Under the pieces are notes generated by a model. The model saw only the letters and a list, made by a program, of their open reading frames with translations. It was not told where the DNA came from and did not search any database. A stretch of 64,000 bases of DNA from Micromonospora narathiwatensis (GTDB lineage: Bacteria; Actinomycetota; Actinomycetes; Mycobacteriales; Micromonosporaceae). The stretch spans positions 4,154,001 through 4,218,000 of the forward strand of contig NZ_LT594324.1 of assembly GCF_900089605.1 (NCBI RefSeq). The letters run 5' to 3'. This document shows, piece by piece, positions 33,615 to 43,354 of the stretch. A program made the position numbers and the translations under genes. Every line of letters starts with the position of its first letter. Within the stretch, counting starts at the first letter, position 1.

Positions 33615-34007
33615 ATGCCCGACCTCGCCGCGATCGTCATCCACTGCCGTGACCCGTACCTGCTCGCCCCGTTCTGGAGCATGGTCACCGGGCTGCCCGT
33701 GGTCGAGGACGACCGGGCGAAGCTGGCCGACGGGTCGCTCGGGCCGACCGAGGCGGTGCTGCTGCGCGACCCGTCCGGGCACCGGCCGGACGTCTGGATC
33801 AGCCCCGCCGACGACCTGCCCTCCTCCGGCCGGATCCACCTCGACCTGGTGGGTGACGCCGAGGAGCGGGCCGCGGTGCTGGCGGCCGGCGCGACCGTGG
33901 TCCGCGAACTGCCCCGGTGGACCGTGTTGGCCGACCCGGAGGGGAACCAGTTCTGCCTGCTCCCCCGCACCGAGGCGCACGCCGACGCGCTGCTGCCGGG
34001 GCACTGA
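33615..34007 (+). CDS. VOC (glyoxalase/bleomycin-resistance fold) protein
   Basis: 130 aa. Two beta-alpha-beta-beta-beta modules: VIHCRDPYLLAPFWSMVTGL begins the first, RIHLDLVGDAEERAAVLAAG the second, ending with VLADPEGNQFCLLPR. This is the form often annotated as glyoxalase-like domain. Possible metal ligands are His near residue 10 and His near residue 75. No substrate can be assigned. Confidence 0.85.
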   Translation: MPDLAAIVIHCRDPYLLAPFWSMVTGLPVVEDDRAKLADGSLGPTEAVLLRDPSGHRPDVWISPADDLPSSGRIHLDLVGDAEERAAVLAAGATVVRELPRWTVLADPEGNQFCLLPRTEAHADALLPGH

Positions 34008-34015
34008 CCACACGC

Positions 34016-34045
34016 CGACGCCGCCGGCTGGCACCGGCGGCGTCG
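34016..34045. terminator. Bidirectional hairpin terminator
   Basis: Perfect 12-bp arms (CGACGCCGCCGG / CCGGCGGCGTCG) around a 6-nt loop between the convergent VOC and glucosidase genes. Confidence 0.8.
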
Positions 34046-34062
34046 CGCGTCGAGACGCCCGG

Positions 34063-36120
34063 TCAGGCGGCCAGGCTGTGCAGGTCCAGGCGGCCCCGGG
34101 CGAAGGCATCCACCTTGCCCCACCGGCCCGGGATGTCCAGCACCTCGATCCGGCCCATGCCGACCGGCAGCCGCGGGTCGACCGACAGGTGCCCCTCGTG
34201 CGGCTCCAGCCCGAGCATGGTCCGGATCAGCAGCAGCGGGGCCCCCGTCGACCAGGCCTGCGGGCTGCACGCCGTCGGATACTCCACCGGGAACTTGGTC
34301 AGCTCCCGGTGGTAGCCGCCGAACGCCTCCGGCAGCCGGCCGTCGAAGTAGCGCGCCGCGTCCAGGATGCCGTTGGCGATGGTGGCGGCCTCGTCCGCGA
34401 AGCCGTACCGCCGCAGACCCCAGGCGATGAAGGAATTGTCGAACGGCCAGATGGTGCCGTTGTGGTAACCGATCGGGTTGTAGCGGACCTCGCCCTCGGC
34501 CAGGGTGCGTACCCCCCAGCCGGAGAAGAGTCGCGGCCCGACCAGGTGCTCGGCGATCTTCGCGGCCCGCTCCTCGTCGACGATGCCGCTCCACAACAGG
34601 TGCCCGATGTTGGAGCTGAGCACGTCGCACTGCCGGCCGTCCGGGTCCAGCCCGAGGGCGTAGTACTCGCCGTCGGCCACCCACCAGTCGCGGTTGAACC
34701 GCTCCTTGAGCGTGGCCGCCTCGCGTTCCAGCCGGTCGGCGTACGCCGGATCGTTCCAGAACTCCCGGGCCAGCCGGGCGGCCCGCATCTTCGCGTCGTA
34801 CGCGTACCCCTGCACCTCGCAGGTGGCCCGCGGGAACGGCGGCAGCTTGCCGTCGGCGTACGAGATCGAGTCCCAGGAGTCCTTCCAGCACTGGTTCTCC
34901 AGGCCGGTGTCGGTGTTGCGCCGCTCGTACCAGATGTAGCCGTTGCCGACCAGGTCGGCGTAGTCGTCGATCCACTTCAGCGCGGCCCGGCACTCCTGTT
35001 CCAACTCCTCGACCAGCGCGACGTCGCCGCTCCACTTCTCGTACTCGTCGAGGAGCACCACGAACAGCGGCGTCGCGTCCACCGAGCCGTAGTACGGCGA
35101 GTGCGGCTGTTCCTCGAAGGCGGCCGTCTCGCCGTATCGCATCTCGTGCAGGATCCGGCCCGGGTCCTCGTCCCGGAAGTCGTCGAACCGGGTGCCCTGC
35201 AACCCGCCGAGGATCCGCAACGTGGTCTCGGAGAGCGCCGGCGCGAACGGCAGCACCTGGAGGCAGGTGAGGATGCTGTCCCGGCCGAACATGGTCATGA
35301 ACCAGGGCAGTCCGGCGGCCGGGAGCGTCTGCCCACCGAGGGAGAGCGGCGAGAAGCGCAGCGCCGCCAGGTCGATCAGGCTGCGCCGGTACGTCGAGGC
35401 CAGCTCGGGGTGCTCGCTGTTGACCTTCGGCGCCCGAGTCATCCACTCCTCCAGGTCACGCTGGAGGACCAGCCGCTCGGTGCCGTGCGCCCGTAGCCCC
35501 ATCCGCAGGTCCCGGCCACCCGGGCCGATCGCCACGGTCTGCACCTCGATGGCGGTGTCCCACTGCTCGTTGGGTTCCAGGTGGACGTTCCAGGCGAACC
35601 CCTCACGGTCGTACCTGGCCGGAACGGTGGCGGAGATGACCGTCTCCCGCTTGAAGTTGCCCCGCCGGTAGCCCAGCCGGAGCCGGTCCCTCTCGGCGTC
35701 GGAGTAGATCTCGCCCTTCTTGTTCAGGATCTCGTCCTTCACCTGGAACAGGTCGGCGAAGTCGGAGCCGGCCTCCATCCGGATCTCCAGGTCGACCGCC
35801 TTCTCGTCGTGGTTGAGGATGGTCAGCGTCTCCCGGAAGCTGCCGCCCACCGCCCGCTCCCGGATGACCGACAGCTTCGCGTCGATGTAGTGCGTGGCCA
35901 ACCCGGGCACCAGGAAGAACCGCGCCTCGAAGTACTGGAGGTCGTCGTACGACAGCGAGTTGAGTCGCTCCCCGTTGATCGTCAGCACCCATCTGGACAG
36001 GAACCGGGTGTCGATGGAGAAGAGACCGGTCGGCTCGCTCGGCGTCGCCTCGATGTCGCCGGTGTCCTCGGAGACCACGAACGTGTTCCCGTCGAGGATC
36101 CGGACCGTGTTGCCCGCCAT
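34063..36120 (-). CDS. Amylo-alpha-1,6-glucosidase / glycogen-debranching-type protein
   Basis: 685 aa. The N-terminal 250 residues match the glycogen debranching N-domain (LDGNTFVVSEDTGDIE, GLFSIDTRFLSRWVLT). The rest is an (alpha/alpha)6 barrel of GH63/GH133-like type with PWFMTMFGRDSILT near residue 287, YYGSVDATPLFVVLL near residue 352, and YNPIGYHNGTIWPFDNSF near residue 555, where the catalytic acids are expected. It probably removes glucosyl branches from glycogen or a related glucan. ATG 36120 overlaps the stop of the SCP2 gene and follows GGGAGGT, so translation is coupled. Confidence 0.85.
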   Translation of the reverse strand: MAGNTVRILDGNTFVVSEDTGDIEATPSEPTGLFSIDTRFLSRWVLTINGERLNSLSYDDLQYFEARFFLVPGLATHYIDAKLSVIRERAVGGSFRETLTILNHDEKAVDLEIRMEAGSDFADLFQVKDEILNKKGEIYSDAERDRLRLGYRRGNFKRETVISATVPARYDREGFAWNVHLEPNEQWDTAIEVQTVAIGPGGRDLRMGLRAHGTERLVLQRDLEEWMTRAPKVNSEHPELASTYRRSLIDLAALRFSPLSLGGQTLPAAGLPWFMTMFGRDSILTCLQVLPFAPALSETTLRILGGLQGTRFDDFRDEDPGRILHEMRYGETAAFEEQPHSPYYGSVDATPLFVVLLDEYEKWSGDVALVEELEQECRAALKWIDDYADLVGNGYIWYERRNTDTGLENQCWKDSWDSISYADGKLPPFPRATCEVQGYAYDAKMRAARLAREFWNDPAYADRLEREAATLKERFNRDWWVADGEYYALGLDPDGRQCDVLSSNIGHLLWSGIVDEERAAKIAEHLVGPRLFSGWGVRTLAEGEVRYNPIGYHNGTIWPFDNSFIAWGLRRYGFADEAATIANGILDAARYFDGRLPEAFGGYHRELTKFPVEYPTACSPQAWSTGAPLLLIRTMLGLEPHEGHLSVDPRLPVGMGRIEVLDIPGRWGKVDAFARGRLDLHSLAA

Positions 36121-36491
36121 CAACGCACCTCCCGCGTGAACGCGCGCCGCGGCCCCTGCGAACGCGGCGGACCGGGCAGCAGCCGTTCGACCTGGAGCAG
36201 CAGCCGCAGGTCGCCCGCCACGGTCATGTCGCCGCGGAGCAGGGCCGCGATGGCGTTCTCCTCGCCCGTGACCAGTTCGCCGAAGAGGCGCGGCGCGGTG
36301 CCCACGACCGTGTCGGCCTCCCGGTCCTCCTGCCGGACCTGGAGGTTGCCCCGGTCGATGTCCAGGAGCCAGTGTGTCGTCTGCGCCCCCTGGTGCAGGT
36401 CGAAGCGCAGGCTCCCGGAGGTCTTCGCCAGCAGGGGTTCGAACCCCCGCCGGTCCAGTTCCTCGAAGAACCTCGTGGTCGCGTCCACCAT
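36120..36491 (-). CDS. SCP2 sterol-binding domain protein
   Basis: 123 aa from ATG 36491, with GGGAGGAG 8 nt upstream. The text FEPLLAKTSGSLRFDLHQGA, THWLLDIDRGNLQV, TVVGTAPRLFGELVTGEENA and ALLRGDMTVAGDLRLLLQVE matches the SCP2 lipid-binding fold. It is coupled to the debranching-type gene (TGATG). The lipid and the reason for the pairing are unknown. Confidence 0.82.
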   Translation of the reverse strand: MVDATTRFFEELDRRGFEPLLAKTSGSLRFDLHQGAQTTHWLLDIDRGNLQVRQEDREADTVVGTAPRLFGELVTGEENAIAALLRGDMTVAGDLRLLLQVERLLPGPPRSQGPRRAFTREVR

Positions 36492-36620
36492 CCGCTCTAC
36501 TCCTCCCGCGATCCCCGGCGTCCGAGGACGGGTCCCCGCCGGGTACGACGTCAACCTCGCCCGGATCGGGTGACCGCCGTCCGGCCGGCGTCGGGCTGGC
36601 GGAGGACCCGGATCGCGCGA

Positions 36621-36650
36621 ACGCCGGCCCCCCGGGCGGGGAGCCGGCGT
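36621..36650 (-). terminator. Hairpin terminator of the CBS gene
   Basis: ACGCCGGC / GCCGGCGT 8-bp arms with further inner C/G pairing, 17 nt beyond the CBS stop codon. Confidence 0.6.
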
Positions 36651-36666
36651 CACCGCGGCGGACGGG

Positions 36667-37083
36667 TCAGTTGTTGGGATCGTCGGCGCTGATGTCGGCG
36701 AGCACCGACTGGGGCTCCCGCTCGACCGCGAGGTCACCCATCGAAATCAGCCCGACCAGGCGGCCGTCGTCGATCACCGGCAGGCGGCGCACCGCGTACG
36801 TCCGCATCAGGTCGGCGGCGGCCACCGCGTCGTCGTACTGGCTCACCGTCACCACGTCCTTGCTGGTGATCTGGTTGAGCCGGGTGGTGTTGGGGTCCAT
36901 GTTCTCGGCCACGCCGCGGACCGTGATGTCCCGGTCCGTAACGATGCCGACCACGTTGTCGCCGTCGGTCACCACCACATCGCCGATGGCGCTGTCGCGC
37001 ATCTCCTGCGCCGCGGCGGTGAGGGTGTCGTTGCCGTCCATCGTCACCAACCGGGTCGTCATGAACTCTCCGACCGTTGTCAT
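36667..37083 (-). CDS. CBS domain-pair protein (hypoxic response protein-like)
   Basis: 138 aa from ATG 37083, with GGGGAG upstream. Two CBS repeats fill the protein: TVGEFMTTRLVTMDGNDTLT with VVTDGDNVVGIVTDRDIT, and QITSKDVVTVSQYDDAV with LPVIDDGRLVGLISMGDLA. Stand-alone CBS pairs bind adenosyl ligands; the size and layout recall mycobacterial Hrp1, a DosR-regulated protein. I looked for a DosR box upstream (37084-37186) and found none. Confidence 0.87.
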   Translation of the reverse strand: MTTVGEFMTTRLVTMDGNDTLTAAAQEMRDSAIGDVVVTDGDNVVGIVTDRDITVRGVAENMDPNTTRLNQITSKDVVTVSQYDDAVAAADLMRTYAVRRLPVIDDGRLVGLISMGDLAVEREPQSVLADISADDPNN

Positions 37084-37186
37084 GGTGCTCCCCTCTCGGT
37101 GTCGGCACCGCGGTCTACCCGCCGGTCCCGGCCCGGTAACCCGCCCGGGTTCAGCGATGGCGGGGGCAGCGCCGCGCGGGCGCGGG

Positions 37187-37627
37187 TCAGCCGCGGGGAG
37201 GCATTCCGTAGACGCGCTCGACATGCAGCCGCAGCACGAGCCGGCGCTCGGCGACCATGGCCCGCCGGAAGTCGTCCCAGTCCGGGTGCTCGCCCTGCAC
37301 CGCCCGGTAGATCCCGACCAGTTCCTCGACCGTCGGGTCGTCCGGCCGCTCGGCCACCGGGGTCAGCTCGGCCCGCGCCTCCGCCACCGCGTACGCCCAG
37401 CCGTCCTGGCTGCTGACCTGGAAGCTGGCCCGGGGGTCGCGGCGCAGGTTGGCGGTCTTGGCCCGGCCGTCGGTGACCGAGACCCGGATCAGGCCCTGCT
37501 CCCGGTCGAAGGAGTAGACCACGTTGGACAGCTGGGGTCGGCCGTCCCGTTTGATGGTGGCGAGGGTGCCGAGCCAGCGGCTCGCGATGAGGTCGGTCAG
37601 GGCCTGCCGGGTCTGCTCGTCCGTCAT
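37187..37627 (-). CDS. PPOX-class F420-dependent oxidoreductase-like protein
   Basis: 146 aa, split-barrel flavin/F420 fold. LIASRWLGTLATIKRDGRPQ and LSNVVYSFDREQGLIRVSVT form the cofactor barrel; AKTANLRRDPRASFQVSS is the usual phosphate-contact region. It ends with MVAERRLVLRLHVERVYGM. It may reduce quinones, biliverdin-like or other aromatic substrates with F420; the substrate is not known. GGGAGA precedes ATG. Confidence 0.85.
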   Translation of the reverse strand: MTDEQTRQALTDLIASRWLGTLATIKRDGRPQLSNVVYSFDREQGLIRVSVTDGRAKTANLRRDPRASFQVSSQDGWAYAVAEARAELTPVAERPDDPTVEELVGIYRAVQGEHPDWDDFRRAMVAERRLVLRLHVERVYGMPPRG

Positions 37628-37718
37628 TCGGGTCTCCCGCGTCGACTGGTCGTGGTCGCCACCATCTCACCGTATTTCGGGGCCGGGTGCCCGACCATCG
37701 GCCGGGCACCCGGGCGGC

Positions 37719-38840
<1,122 letters not shown>

Positions 38841-38978
38841 TCACCTGCAACGACAGCGCTCCGGCACGGTTCGCCCCGGAAGATCACCCGCCGTCCGCCC
38901 ACCCCGCCGAAGCATCCCCACCCGCCCCCACACCCTCACGTCCCCCAACCGCGACCCGAATCACACCCGACCCGGGCA

Positions 38979-39027
38979 GATCTTGGGTACGAAAGGACCC
39001 CCGCGGGGGCCGTCTCGTACCAAGATC
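38979..39027. terminator. Large hairpin after the M16 operon
   Basis: GATCTTGG / CCAAGATC outer arms, then near-perfect pairing inward (GTACGA with TCGTAC, CCCCCGC with GCGGGGG) and further CCCGGG pairing outside. It lies in the 300-nt gap 38745-39044 between asd and the M16 operon and would end transcription of the latter. Nothing else is seen in that gap. Confidence 0.75.
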
Positions 39028-39044
39028 CCGGGCGGGTTCAGGGG

Positions 39045-40391
39045 TCAGGGGGTGTGGTCGACCACCTCGCCGAGGTTGGCGGCGACCAGCTCGTCGCGGA
39101 TGATCGCCGAGTCGCCCTCGACGACCACGGTGAGCGACTCCGGGTGCAGGTGCGCTCCGGCCGCCGCGGAGACCTGGTCCACGTCGGCGGCGAGCAGCGC
39201 CTCGCGCAGCCGGGCGTGGTAGTCGTCCGGCAGGTCGTGCACCACCAGCGTGGTCAGCGCCGACGCGATCGCCCGCGGCGTCTGCAACTCGACCGAGAGC
39301 TGGCCGGCCCGCCACGAGCGGGCCACCGCCAGCTCGTCCTCGGTCACCCCGGTCAACTGGGTACGCGAGACCTCGCCGACCGCCTCCACCAGGGCCGGCG
39401 CGGTCACCGCGGTCTGCACCCCGGAGCTGATCGCGAACCGGCCGAACCGGCGGGACGAGGCGAAGTCGCCACGGATGCCGTACGTGTAGCCGTGCACCTC
39501 GCGGATCAGGTGGTTGAGCCGGGAGGTGAACGCACCGCCGAGCACCGTGCCGGCGAGCGTCATCGGCACGTGGTCCGGATGGGCGCGGTGCGGGGACGGG
39601 TGCCCGATGCGGAGGGTGGACTGCACCGAGCCGGGACGGTCGACCAGGATGACCCGCCGCCGGTCGGGCAGCGGCACCTCGATCGGGCCGCCCGGCTCCA
39701 CCGCCCCGCCCGCGGTGCCGGCGAACGCCGCCGCGCCGAGCGCGTCGAGGTCGATCCGGTCCAGGTCACCGGCGACGATCAGCGTCCCCGGGCGGATGAA
39801 CCACTCCGAGTGGAAGACGGTCACGTCGTCCACGTCGAGCGCGGCCACGCTCTCCGGATCGCCGTACATCGGGCGGCCCCAGCGGTTGTCCACGCCGAAC
39901 AGCTCGGCGCGCAGCACGGCGTCCGCCCGCGGGCCCGGGTTGGCCCAGTCCATCCGCAGCGCGGTCGCCTCGTCGTCACGGACCCGCAGCACGTCGGCCG
40001 GGTCGAGCTTCGGAGTACGGACGGCCTCGGCGAGCAGCTCGACGGCGGCGTTCAGCCGGTCCACCGGCACCTGCACGCTGACCTGGAACGAGTCCCAGTC
40101 CAGCCCGGTCACCAGCTCGGTGCCGAGCGCCTCGATCGCCAGGGCGTACGCGGTGGCGTCGCGCTGCCCGGTGCCCTCCTCCAGGGCCTTGGCGAGCACC
40201 GCGCCCAGCCCTTCCTTGCCGACCGGCTCCCGGCCGGCGCCCCCGTCGAGGAGCAGCAGCGCGACCGCGAGGTTCTGCCCCGGCAGGTGCGCGGCGACGA
40301 CCTGCCCGCCCGCGACGGCCCGGCGGACCACCTGCGGGAACCGGTACGGGCGGGCGGCGCCCGGCCCGGGACGGGTGGTGATCAGCGTCAT
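39045..40391 (-). CDS. M16 peptidase family, non-catalytic partner subunit
   Basis: 448 aa, pitrilysin fold without the HxxEH zinc site in the N-terminal half (GLGAVLAKALEEGTGQRD stands there). It keeps the R/Y-type motif in the second half, VHGYTYGIRGDFASSRR near residue 330, which in bacterial M16B heterodimers contacts substrate in trans. With the catalytic subunit just upstream it should form a heterodimeric processing peptidase. The ATG overlaps the upstream stop by 4 nt (ATGA). Confidence 0.85.
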   Translation of the reverse strand: MTLITTRPGPGAARPYRFPQVVRRAVAGGQVVAAHLPGQNLAVALLLLDGGAGREPVGKEGLGAVLAKALEEGTGQRDATAYALAIEALGTELVTGLDWDSFQVSVQVPVDRLNAAVELLAEAVRTPKLDPADVLRVRDDEATALRMDWANPGPRADAVLRAELFGVDNRWGRPMYGDPESVAALDVDDVTVFHSEWFIRPGTLIVAGDLDRIDLDALGAAAFAGTAGGAVEPGGPIEVPLPDRRRVILVDRPGSVQSTLRIGHPSPHRAHPDHVPMTLAGTVLGGAFTSRLNHLIREVHGYTYGIRGDFASSRRFGRFAISSGVQTAVTAPALVEAVGEVSRTQLTGVTEDELAVARSWRAGQLSVELQTPRAIASALTTLVVHDLPDDYHARLREALLAADVDQVSAAAGAHLHPESLTVVVEGDSAIIRDELVAANLGEVVDHTP

Positions 40392-41680
40392 GGCTTCTCC
40401 TCGGGCTGGTAGATCAGGGTCACCCGGTCGGCGGCGCCGAGCAGCTCGGCGGCCTGCTCGGCGATCTGCTCGGCGGTGACGGCGAGCCAGGCGGGCAGCC
40501 GCTCGCCGGCCTTCGCCGGGTCACCGAACTGGGTGGCGTACCGGCCGAGCGTGTCGGCCCGGCCGTCCACCGTGGACATCTGCCGCCACCACAGGGTGCT
40601 CAGCAGCGCCTTGGCGCGGTCCAGCTCGGCGGCGGTCACCGGCACGGTGGTCAGCTCGTCGACCACCTCGGCCAGCCCGTCGCGCAGCCGCTCGGCGGTC
40701 ACCCCGGGGCGAGCCGTGACGGTGGCGATCAGCGGGGCGGGGCCGTGCGCCAGGTCCACCCCGTACGCCCCGACCAGGTCCGGCTGGGCGATCCGCTCCC
40801 CGTCGGCGAGGCGCTGGTAGAGCCGGCTGCCCCGGCCGCTGCCCAGGACGGTGGCGAGCACGGTGGTCACGTCGTACCCGGGGGTGCCGAACCGGTGGGT
40901 GCGGTGCGCGACGTACACCCGGGGGGCGGGCACGTCGGCGGTGACCGTCTCCACCGCCGGCCGCCCGGTCGCCGGAACCGTCCGCCCGTCCGGCGCGGCG
41001 GGGATGTCGGCGCGCGGGGGGACGCCGCCGAAGTACTTGTCGGCCAGCGCGAACACCTCGGCGGCGGTGGTGTCGCCGACCACGGTGAGCACCGCGTTGT
41101 TCGGCGCGTAGTACGTCTCGTGGAACGCCTGGAAGGTGGGCAGGCCGGCGGCGTTCAGGTCGGCCATCGACCCGATCGTCGCGTGGTGGTACGGGTGGCC
41201 CGGCGGGTAGAGCAGCGGCAGCAGCCGCAGCCAGGCGTCGCCGTACGGGACGTTCTCGTACCGCTGGCGGCGCTCGTTCTTGACCACGTCCCGCTGGTTG
41301 TCCAGCGTCTGCTGGGTCAGCGCCGGCACCAGGCCGCCCATCCGGTCGGCCTCCAGCCAGAGCGCCAGCTCCAGGTGTTCGGCCGGGACGGTCTCGAAGT
41401 AGTTGGTCCGGTCCGGGTTGGTGGTGGCGTTCAGCGATCCGCCGGATCCCTGGATGAACCGCATGTGCTCGGTCTTCGCCACGTTCACCGAGCCCTCGAA
41501 CATGAGGTGCTCGAAGAGGTGGGCGAAACCGGTCTGTCCCTCCGGTTCGTGCCGGGAGCCCACGTCGTACCAGAGGTTGACGGCGACGGCCGGGGCGGTA
41601 CGGTCCTCGCTCACCACCACGCGTAGGCCGTTGTCAAGTCGGGTCGTCTCGATGGGCCAGGGGTAACCGCTGTCGGGCAT
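40388..41680 (-). CDS. M16 zinc peptidase, catalytic subunit
   Basis: 430 aa. The inverted zinc motif is intact in GFAHLFEHLMFEGS near residue 52 (HxxEH) with the third ligand region ERRQRYENVPYGD about 75 residues on. No signal peptide, so the enzyme acts in the cytosol or is exported by another route. First gene of the two-gene M16 operon. Orthologous pairs in actinobacteria are usually called zinc protease or processing peptidase; the natural substrate is not known. Confidence 0.92.
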   Translation of the reverse strand: MPDSGYPWPIETTRLDNGLRVVVSEDRTAPAVAVNLWYDVGSRHEPEGQTGFAHLFEHLMFEGSVNVAKTEHMRFIQGSGGSLNATTNPDRTNYFETVPAEHLELALWLEADRMGGLVPALTQQTLDNQRDVVKNERRQRYENVPYGDAWLRLLPLLYPPGHPYHHATIGSMADLNAAGLPTFQAFHETYYAPNNAVLTVVGDTTAAEVFALADKYFGGVPPRADIPAAPDGRTVPATGRPAVETVTADVPAPRVYVAHRTHRFGTPGYDVTTVLATVLGSGRGSRLYQRLADGERIAQPDLVGAYGVDLAHGPAPLIATVTARPGVTAERLRDGLAEVVDELTTVPVTAAELDRAKALLSTLWWRQMSTVDGRADTLGRYATQFGDPAKAGERLPAWLAVTAEQIAEQAAELLGAADRVTLIYQPEEKP

Positions 41681-41686
41681 GGCACG

Positions 41687-41692
41687 ACGCTA
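41687..41692 (-). promoter_or_regulatory. -10 box of leaderless M16 operon
   Basis: TAGCGT on the minus strand, 6 nt before ATG 41680. Confidence 0.6.
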
Positions 41693-41767
41693 TCCGATCT
41701 CACGGGCGGAAAGGTGACGAGCGGGGAGCATCCTCGGCCCGTGCCGGGTACGCGCCGCCTTCCCCGC

Positions 41768-41980
41768 TCAGTCCGGCGGTTCGCTCGGGGTCACCGTCTG
41801 ATCCGACGTGCGGTGCTCCAGGGTGGTGTCCTCGGCGACGTCGGTGTCCTCCCGGATGTCCGATTCGGTGAGGATCGCGTCGGCCTGCGCCTCCGGGTCC
41901 TCGCTGCCCGCCGCGACCTCCTCGGGCAGCAGTTGGGCGCGGGACTCGATCCGTTCCTGCTCGCTCTGCTCGTGACTCAT
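41768..41980 (-). CDS. Small acidic hypothetical protein
   Basis: 70 aa from ATG 41980 (MSHEQSEQERIESRAQLLPE). Rich in Glu, Asp and Ser with no hydrophobic core, so probably disordered. GGAG stands 3 nt before the ATG. It is divergent from the aromatic leader peptide. Family not recognised; size and composition resemble the other small acidic protein at 43797. Confidence 0.6.
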   Translation of the reverse strand: MSHEQSEQERIESRAQLLPEEVAAGSEDPEAQADAILTESDIREDTDVAEDTTLEHRTSDQTVTPSEPPD

Positions 41981-42043
41981 GCACTCCGCATACCCCGTGT
42001 ACCGCAGTGCGGAACGGAGCGCGACTTTCCCGGCACGTCGGGG

Positions 42044-42049
42044 TACGCT
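42044..42049 (+). promoter_or_regulatory. -10 box of the leaderless DAHP-synthase leader
   Basis: TACGCT, 7 nt before GTG 42057. A weak -35 (GCGACT, 42021) lies 17 nt upstream of it. Confidence 0.6.
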
Positions 42050-42056
42050 GGCCGGC

Positions 42057-42122
42057 GTGACGCGGTCGTATCGATGGTTTAGGCAGCCGGCTGGAGGAGC
42101 CGGTGACCTCGCCATGAGCTGA
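42057..42122 (+). CDS. Aromatic amino acid leader peptide
   Basis: 21 codons from GTG 42057 to TGA 42120-42122. Residues 4-8 read SYRWF, so Tyr, Trp and Phe codons stand almost side by side. The gene is placed directly behind a leaderless-type -10 and before an intrinsic terminator (42146-42172) and the DAHP synthase gene. Inside the frame a CCGGCT / AGCCGG hairpin (42087-42092 with 42098-42103) can form, and the same CCGGCT can instead pair with AGCCGG at 42138-42143, offering alternative structures. Ribosome stalling at scarce charged aromatic tRNAs would decide which forms. Classic attenuation logic; the call is inference from layout. Confidence 0.75.
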   Translation: MTRSYRWFRQPAGGAGDLAMS

Positions 42123-42145
42123 CGTCACTCCTCTTCGAGCCGGCC

Positions 42146-42172
42146 GGGCAGGGATGGTTTCCCTGCCCTTTT
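42146..42172 (+). terminator. Attenuator: intrinsic terminator before the DAHP synthase gene
   Basis: GGGCAGGG and CCCTGCCC pair perfectly over a 7-nt loop and are followed by TTTT (42169-42172), rare in this GC-rich genome. It is upstream of, not after, the aro gene and lies 24 nt after the leader stop codon, so it should act as a regulated terminator. Confidence 0.8.
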
Positions 42173-42240
42173 CGCGTACGAGCAGCCGGCTCGACCTCGG
42201 GCGCCGGCCCCGAGGCACGGTCGGCGGAAGGAACCCCACC

Positions 42241-43326
42241 GTGACGACCCCGGACGCCCATCGGGTCATCGACCAGCGGATCGACCGTGTCGTGCCGCTG
42301 ACCACTCCGGCCCTGCTGCACCACCATCTGCCGCTGGACGCGGCGCTCGCCGAGGCCGTGGTGGCCGGCCGGCGCGCCGTCGGCCGGGTGCTGGACCGCG
42401 CCGACGACCGGCTGCTGGTCGTGGTCGGCCCGTGCTCGGTGCACGACCCCGCCGCCGCCCTCGAGTACGCGGGCCGGCTGCGCGAAACGGCCGACCGGCT
42501 CGCCGACGACCTGCTGGTGGTGATGCGGGTCTACTTCGAGAAGCCGCGCTCGACGGTGGGCTGGAAGGGCCTGATCAACGACCCGGGGCTGGACGGGTCG
42601 GGCGACGTGAACACCGGCCTGCGGACCGCCCGCGCGCTCCTGCTCGACGTGCTGCGCCTCGGTCTGCCGGTGGGCTGCGAGTTCCTCGACCCGATCACCC
42701 CGCAGTACATCGCCGACACCGTGGCCTGGGGGGCGATCGGCGCCCGGACGGTGGAGAGCCAGGTGCACCGGCAGCTCGCCTCCGGGCTGTCCATGCCGAT
42801 CGGCATGAAGAACCGCCCCGACGGCAGCATCTCCACCGCGGTGGACGCGATCCGGGCGGCCGGCGTGCCCCACGTCTTCCCCGGCATCGACGTCTCCGGC
42901 ACTCCGGCGATCATGCACACCCGGGGCAACGCCGACGGCCACCTGGTGCTGCGCGGCGGGGGCGGCCGGCCGAACTACGACGCCGAGTCGGTGGCCGGAG
43001 CCCTCGACCTGCTGCGTGCCGCCGGCCTGCCCGAGCGCGTGGTCGTCGACGCCAGCCACGCCAACAGCGGTAAGGACCACCGCCGCCAGCCGCTCGTCGC
43101 CGCCGATGTGGCCGCCCAACTGGCCGCCGGCCAGCGCGGCATCGTCGGCATCATGCTGGAGAGCTTCCTCCAGCCCGGCCGCCAGGAACTCGACCCCACC
43201 CGGGAGCTGACGTACGGCATGTCGATCACCGACGGCTGCCTCGGCTGGGACACGACCACCGAGGTCCTCACCGAGCTGGCGCAGTCGGTCCGTACCCGCC
43301 GCGCCAGCCTCCCCGCCTCCGCCTGA
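42241..43326 (+). CDS. aroF: 3-deoxy-7-phosphoheptulonate (DAHP) synthase, class I
   Basis: 361 aa from GTG 42241, with GGAAGGA upstream. First step of the shikimate pathway, joining phosphoenolpyruvate and erythrose 4-phosphate. Motifs of the AroFGH type are LVVVGPCSVHDPAAALEYA near residue 61, VYFEKPRSTVGWKGLINDP near residue 95, IGARTVESQVHRQLASGLSM near residue 165, and DASHANSGKD near residue 270. The enzyme type is the one inhibited by single aromatic amino acids. The leader region 42044-42172 suggests control by aromatic amino acid supply at transcription. Confidence 0.94.
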   Translation: MTTPDAHRVIDQRIDRVVPLTTPALLHHHLPLDAALAEAVVAGRRAVGRVLDRADDRLLVVVGPCSVHDPAAALEYAGRLRETADRLADDLLVVMRVYFEKPRSTVGWKGLINDPGLDGSGDVNTGLRTARALLLDVLRLGLPVGCEFLDPITPQYIADTVAWGAIGARTVESQVHRQLASGLSMPIGMKNRPDGSISTAVDAIRAAGVPHVFPGIDVSGTPAIMHTRGNADGHLVLRGGGGRPNYDAESVAGALDLLRAAGLPERVVVDASHANSGKDHRRQPLVAADVAAQLAAGQRGIVGIMLESFLQPGRQELDPTRELTYGMSITDGCLGWDTTTEVLTELAQSVRTRRASLPASA

Positions 43327-43354
43327 ACCCGATTCCCGGCCCACCGGACGAGAC

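Noticed and set aside
37084..37186. Possible DosR box before the CBS-pair gene
   Set aside because: Only a GGGAC half-site is present, without a GTCCC partner at 4 nt.
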